Positions 63,913 through 64,000 of a stretch of DNA of 64,000 nt are shown here, in pieces. Position numbers and translations under genes: made by a program. Numbering within the stretch: the first letter of the stretch is position 1; the number at the start of each line of letters is the position of its first letter. The DNA is from Ceratotherium simum simum (lineage: Eukaryota > Chordata > Mammalia > Perissodactyla > Rhinocerotidae), in NCBI RefSeq assembly GCF_000283155.1, contig NW_004454207.1, forward strand, positions 10,657,575-10,721,574, in the 5' to 3' direction. The notes below the pieces were generated by a model. It was not told where the DNA came from and ran no database searches. It saw only the letters and a list, made by a program, of their open reading frames with translations.

Positions 63913-64000
63913 TTTTTTTTTTTTTTTTGTGAGGAAGATCAGCCCTGAGCTAACATCCATGCCAATCCTCTTTTTGCCGAGGAAGACTGGCCCTGGGCTA
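63913..64000 (-). mobile_element. ERE SINE, cut by window end
   Basis: T-run then GTGAGGAAGATCAGCCCTGA and AGGAAGACTGGCCCTGGGCT; the head lies beyond the window. Confidence 0.92.

Noticed and set aside
60800..64000. First exon or promoter of SMS (next gene in human order)
   Set aside because: No CpG island, no matching coding sequence; the TATA-like motif near 63560 alone is too weak.

Overview
The window is mammalian nuclear DNA and carries no bacterial or viral gene cluster. It is very probably from a perissodactyl, most likely an equid. The evidence is 29 copies or parts of tRNA-derived SINEs of the ERE (equine repetitive element) type, with heads like GGGCCGGCCCCGTGGCTTAG and the ATCTACTGGGGCTTTGGGG tail, plus L1, L2, MIR, hAT-Charlie and Tigger relics. 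The only protein-coding gene I can support is the 3' half of MBTPS2 (site-2 protease, X-linked in placental mammals). Horse cannot be separated from rhinoceros or tapir by eye.

1-16.3 kb: MBTPS2 on the + strand. The last six coding exons, which I equate with human exons 6-11, encode about residues 224-519 and include the zinc-binding LDG motif. All splice phases join without a frame break. The last intron is a textbook U12-type (minor spliceosome) intron. The 3'UTR is about 2.7 kb and ends at a double AATAAA.

16.3-64 kb: apparently the intergenic region downstream of MBTPS2 (toward SMS in human gene order; SMS itself is not in the window). I see no convincing gene here. Its layout is a record of transposition: an L1 broken by a hAT element that itself carries a SINE (18-19.5 kb); four solo-LTR-like elements with 4-bp target duplications (22.5-33.6 kb), one inside a SINE and one carrying a SINE; an ERE SINE with an L1 segment at its 3' end (35.3 kb); an internally deleted Tigger (40.3-41.3 kb); L1 3' ends, one with an open ORF2 C-terminus (42.4-44 kb); several old L1-like fragments (44.7-47.5 and 56.4-57.3 kb); a 3.2-kb hAT relic with transposase remains and three SINE insertions (50.7-53.9 kb); and a complete U6 snRNA copy fused to an L1 3' end (59.4-60.0 kb).

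The most notable items are the U12 intron, the U6-L1 chimera, the SINE-L1 chimera, two local inverted-copy structures (5.4/7.2 kb and 22.2/23.7 kb), and ERE SINEs that combine the two tail types. Two 100-N assembly gaps both lie at ERE SINE tails. No identity searches could be run; family names rest on recognition of conserved sequence.
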